Virus record (IMG/VR): IMGVR_UViG_3300013286_000081
Coordinates: 1 to 20,432 of that record
Direction: 5' to 3' (one strand)
DNA from: a virus
DNA: 20,432 bases
The translations under genes and the position numbers were made by a program. Position 1 is the stretch's first letter. Every line of letters starts with the position of its first letter. Under the pieces are notes generated by a model that searched no databases, was not told the origin of the DNA, and worked only from the letters and a program-made list of their open reading frames with translations. Shown one piece after another: positions 20,319-20,432 of the stretch.

Positions 20319-20432
20319 TTCTCGCCCCATCGTTCTCCATCAGTGAGGGCGAGTTATAGGGGAGCAGTTGCAACTGCTCCCCTATAACTCGCCCTCACTG
20401 ATGGAGAACGATGGGGCGAGAATTAATCACGC
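20309..20432. repeat. perfect 124-base palindrome at the window end, probable fold-back
   Basis: Two 62-base arms (20309-20370 and 20371-20432) are exact reverse complements with no loop; the centre is CAGTTG|CAACTG. The left arm starts 10 bases inside the MoxR coding sequence and includes its stop codon. Each arm also holds a smaller 7-base inverted repeat (CTCGCCC 20321-20327 with GGGCGAG 20347-20353). The window stops exactly where the symmetry is complete, as happens when an assembler walks into its own reverse strand or an amplified molecule folds back. A true hairpin end or a strong terminator is less likely. Bases after 20370 should not be taken as unique genome sequence. Confidence 0.9.

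Noticed and set aside
20130-20330. 66-codon - strand frame starting MGRELIT with GGAGA before it.
   Set aside because: The leader lies in the palindrome and the rest is antisense to the MoxR gene. Noted as a finding about the arm, but not supported as a gene.

Overview
The window looks like a piece of a tailed, T4-like (gp43/gp45-type) phage genome infecting a Gram-negative host, probably a marine or other aquatic one. The evidence is a family B DNA polymerase with T4 gp43 architecture, a gp45-like sliding clamp, a T4 RNase H-type 5' nuclease, a DsbA-like small DNA-binding protein, tightly packed genes with ATGA overlaps, and many small proteins of kinds I recall from aquatic T4-like phages. 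Almost everything is on the + strand. The DNA is AT-rich, with no tRNA, CRISPR array or insertion sequence visible and no gene-free stretch longer than about 60 bases apart from the terminal palindrome.

Layout. (1) 1-6202: virion/head-associated genes. Five of them start with a short helix ending in, or close to, the [L/I]-x-E site that the T4 prohead protease cuts. They carry small basic modules with few cysteines and two CxHCG knuckles. A radical SAM gene sits among them. (2) 6183-11816: replication block with a dsbA-like gene (TTG start), a free-standing Vsr-like homing endonuclease on the - strand, the DNA polymerase, a methyltransferase and the sliding clamp behind a consensus sigma70 promoter. 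(3) 11882-13567: small conserved genes plus a mannose-phosphate-isomerase-like cupin. (4) 13571-17034: promoter-led genes including an exported Gly-rich protein, a 5' nuclease whose start codon lies 6 bases after its -10 box (probably leaderless), and several small genes. (5) 17031-19187: a battery of short genes, nearly every one behind its own copy of a TTGACA promoter with a conserved spacer and a second -10-like box. (6) 19188-20318: a MoxR-type AAA+ ATPase. (7) 20309-20432: a perfect 124-base palindrome that ends exactly at the window edge.

How it fits together. Region 1 makes and fills the head. Region 2 copies the DNA. The strong host-type promoters from 10.7 kb onward would let host RNA polymerase express the clamp, the nuclease and the small genes early in infection, and these are candidate host-takeover factors.

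The most notable items are two genes under 60 codons. One (17085-17204) encodes a 39-residue protein matching the core motif of the ribosome-rescue factor ArfA; the other (17898-18068) is an unknown 56-residue protein. Also notable are the repeated promoter cassettes, with stop codons embedded in three -35 boxes, and the terminal palindrome, which I read as an assembly or amplification fold-back until shown otherwise.
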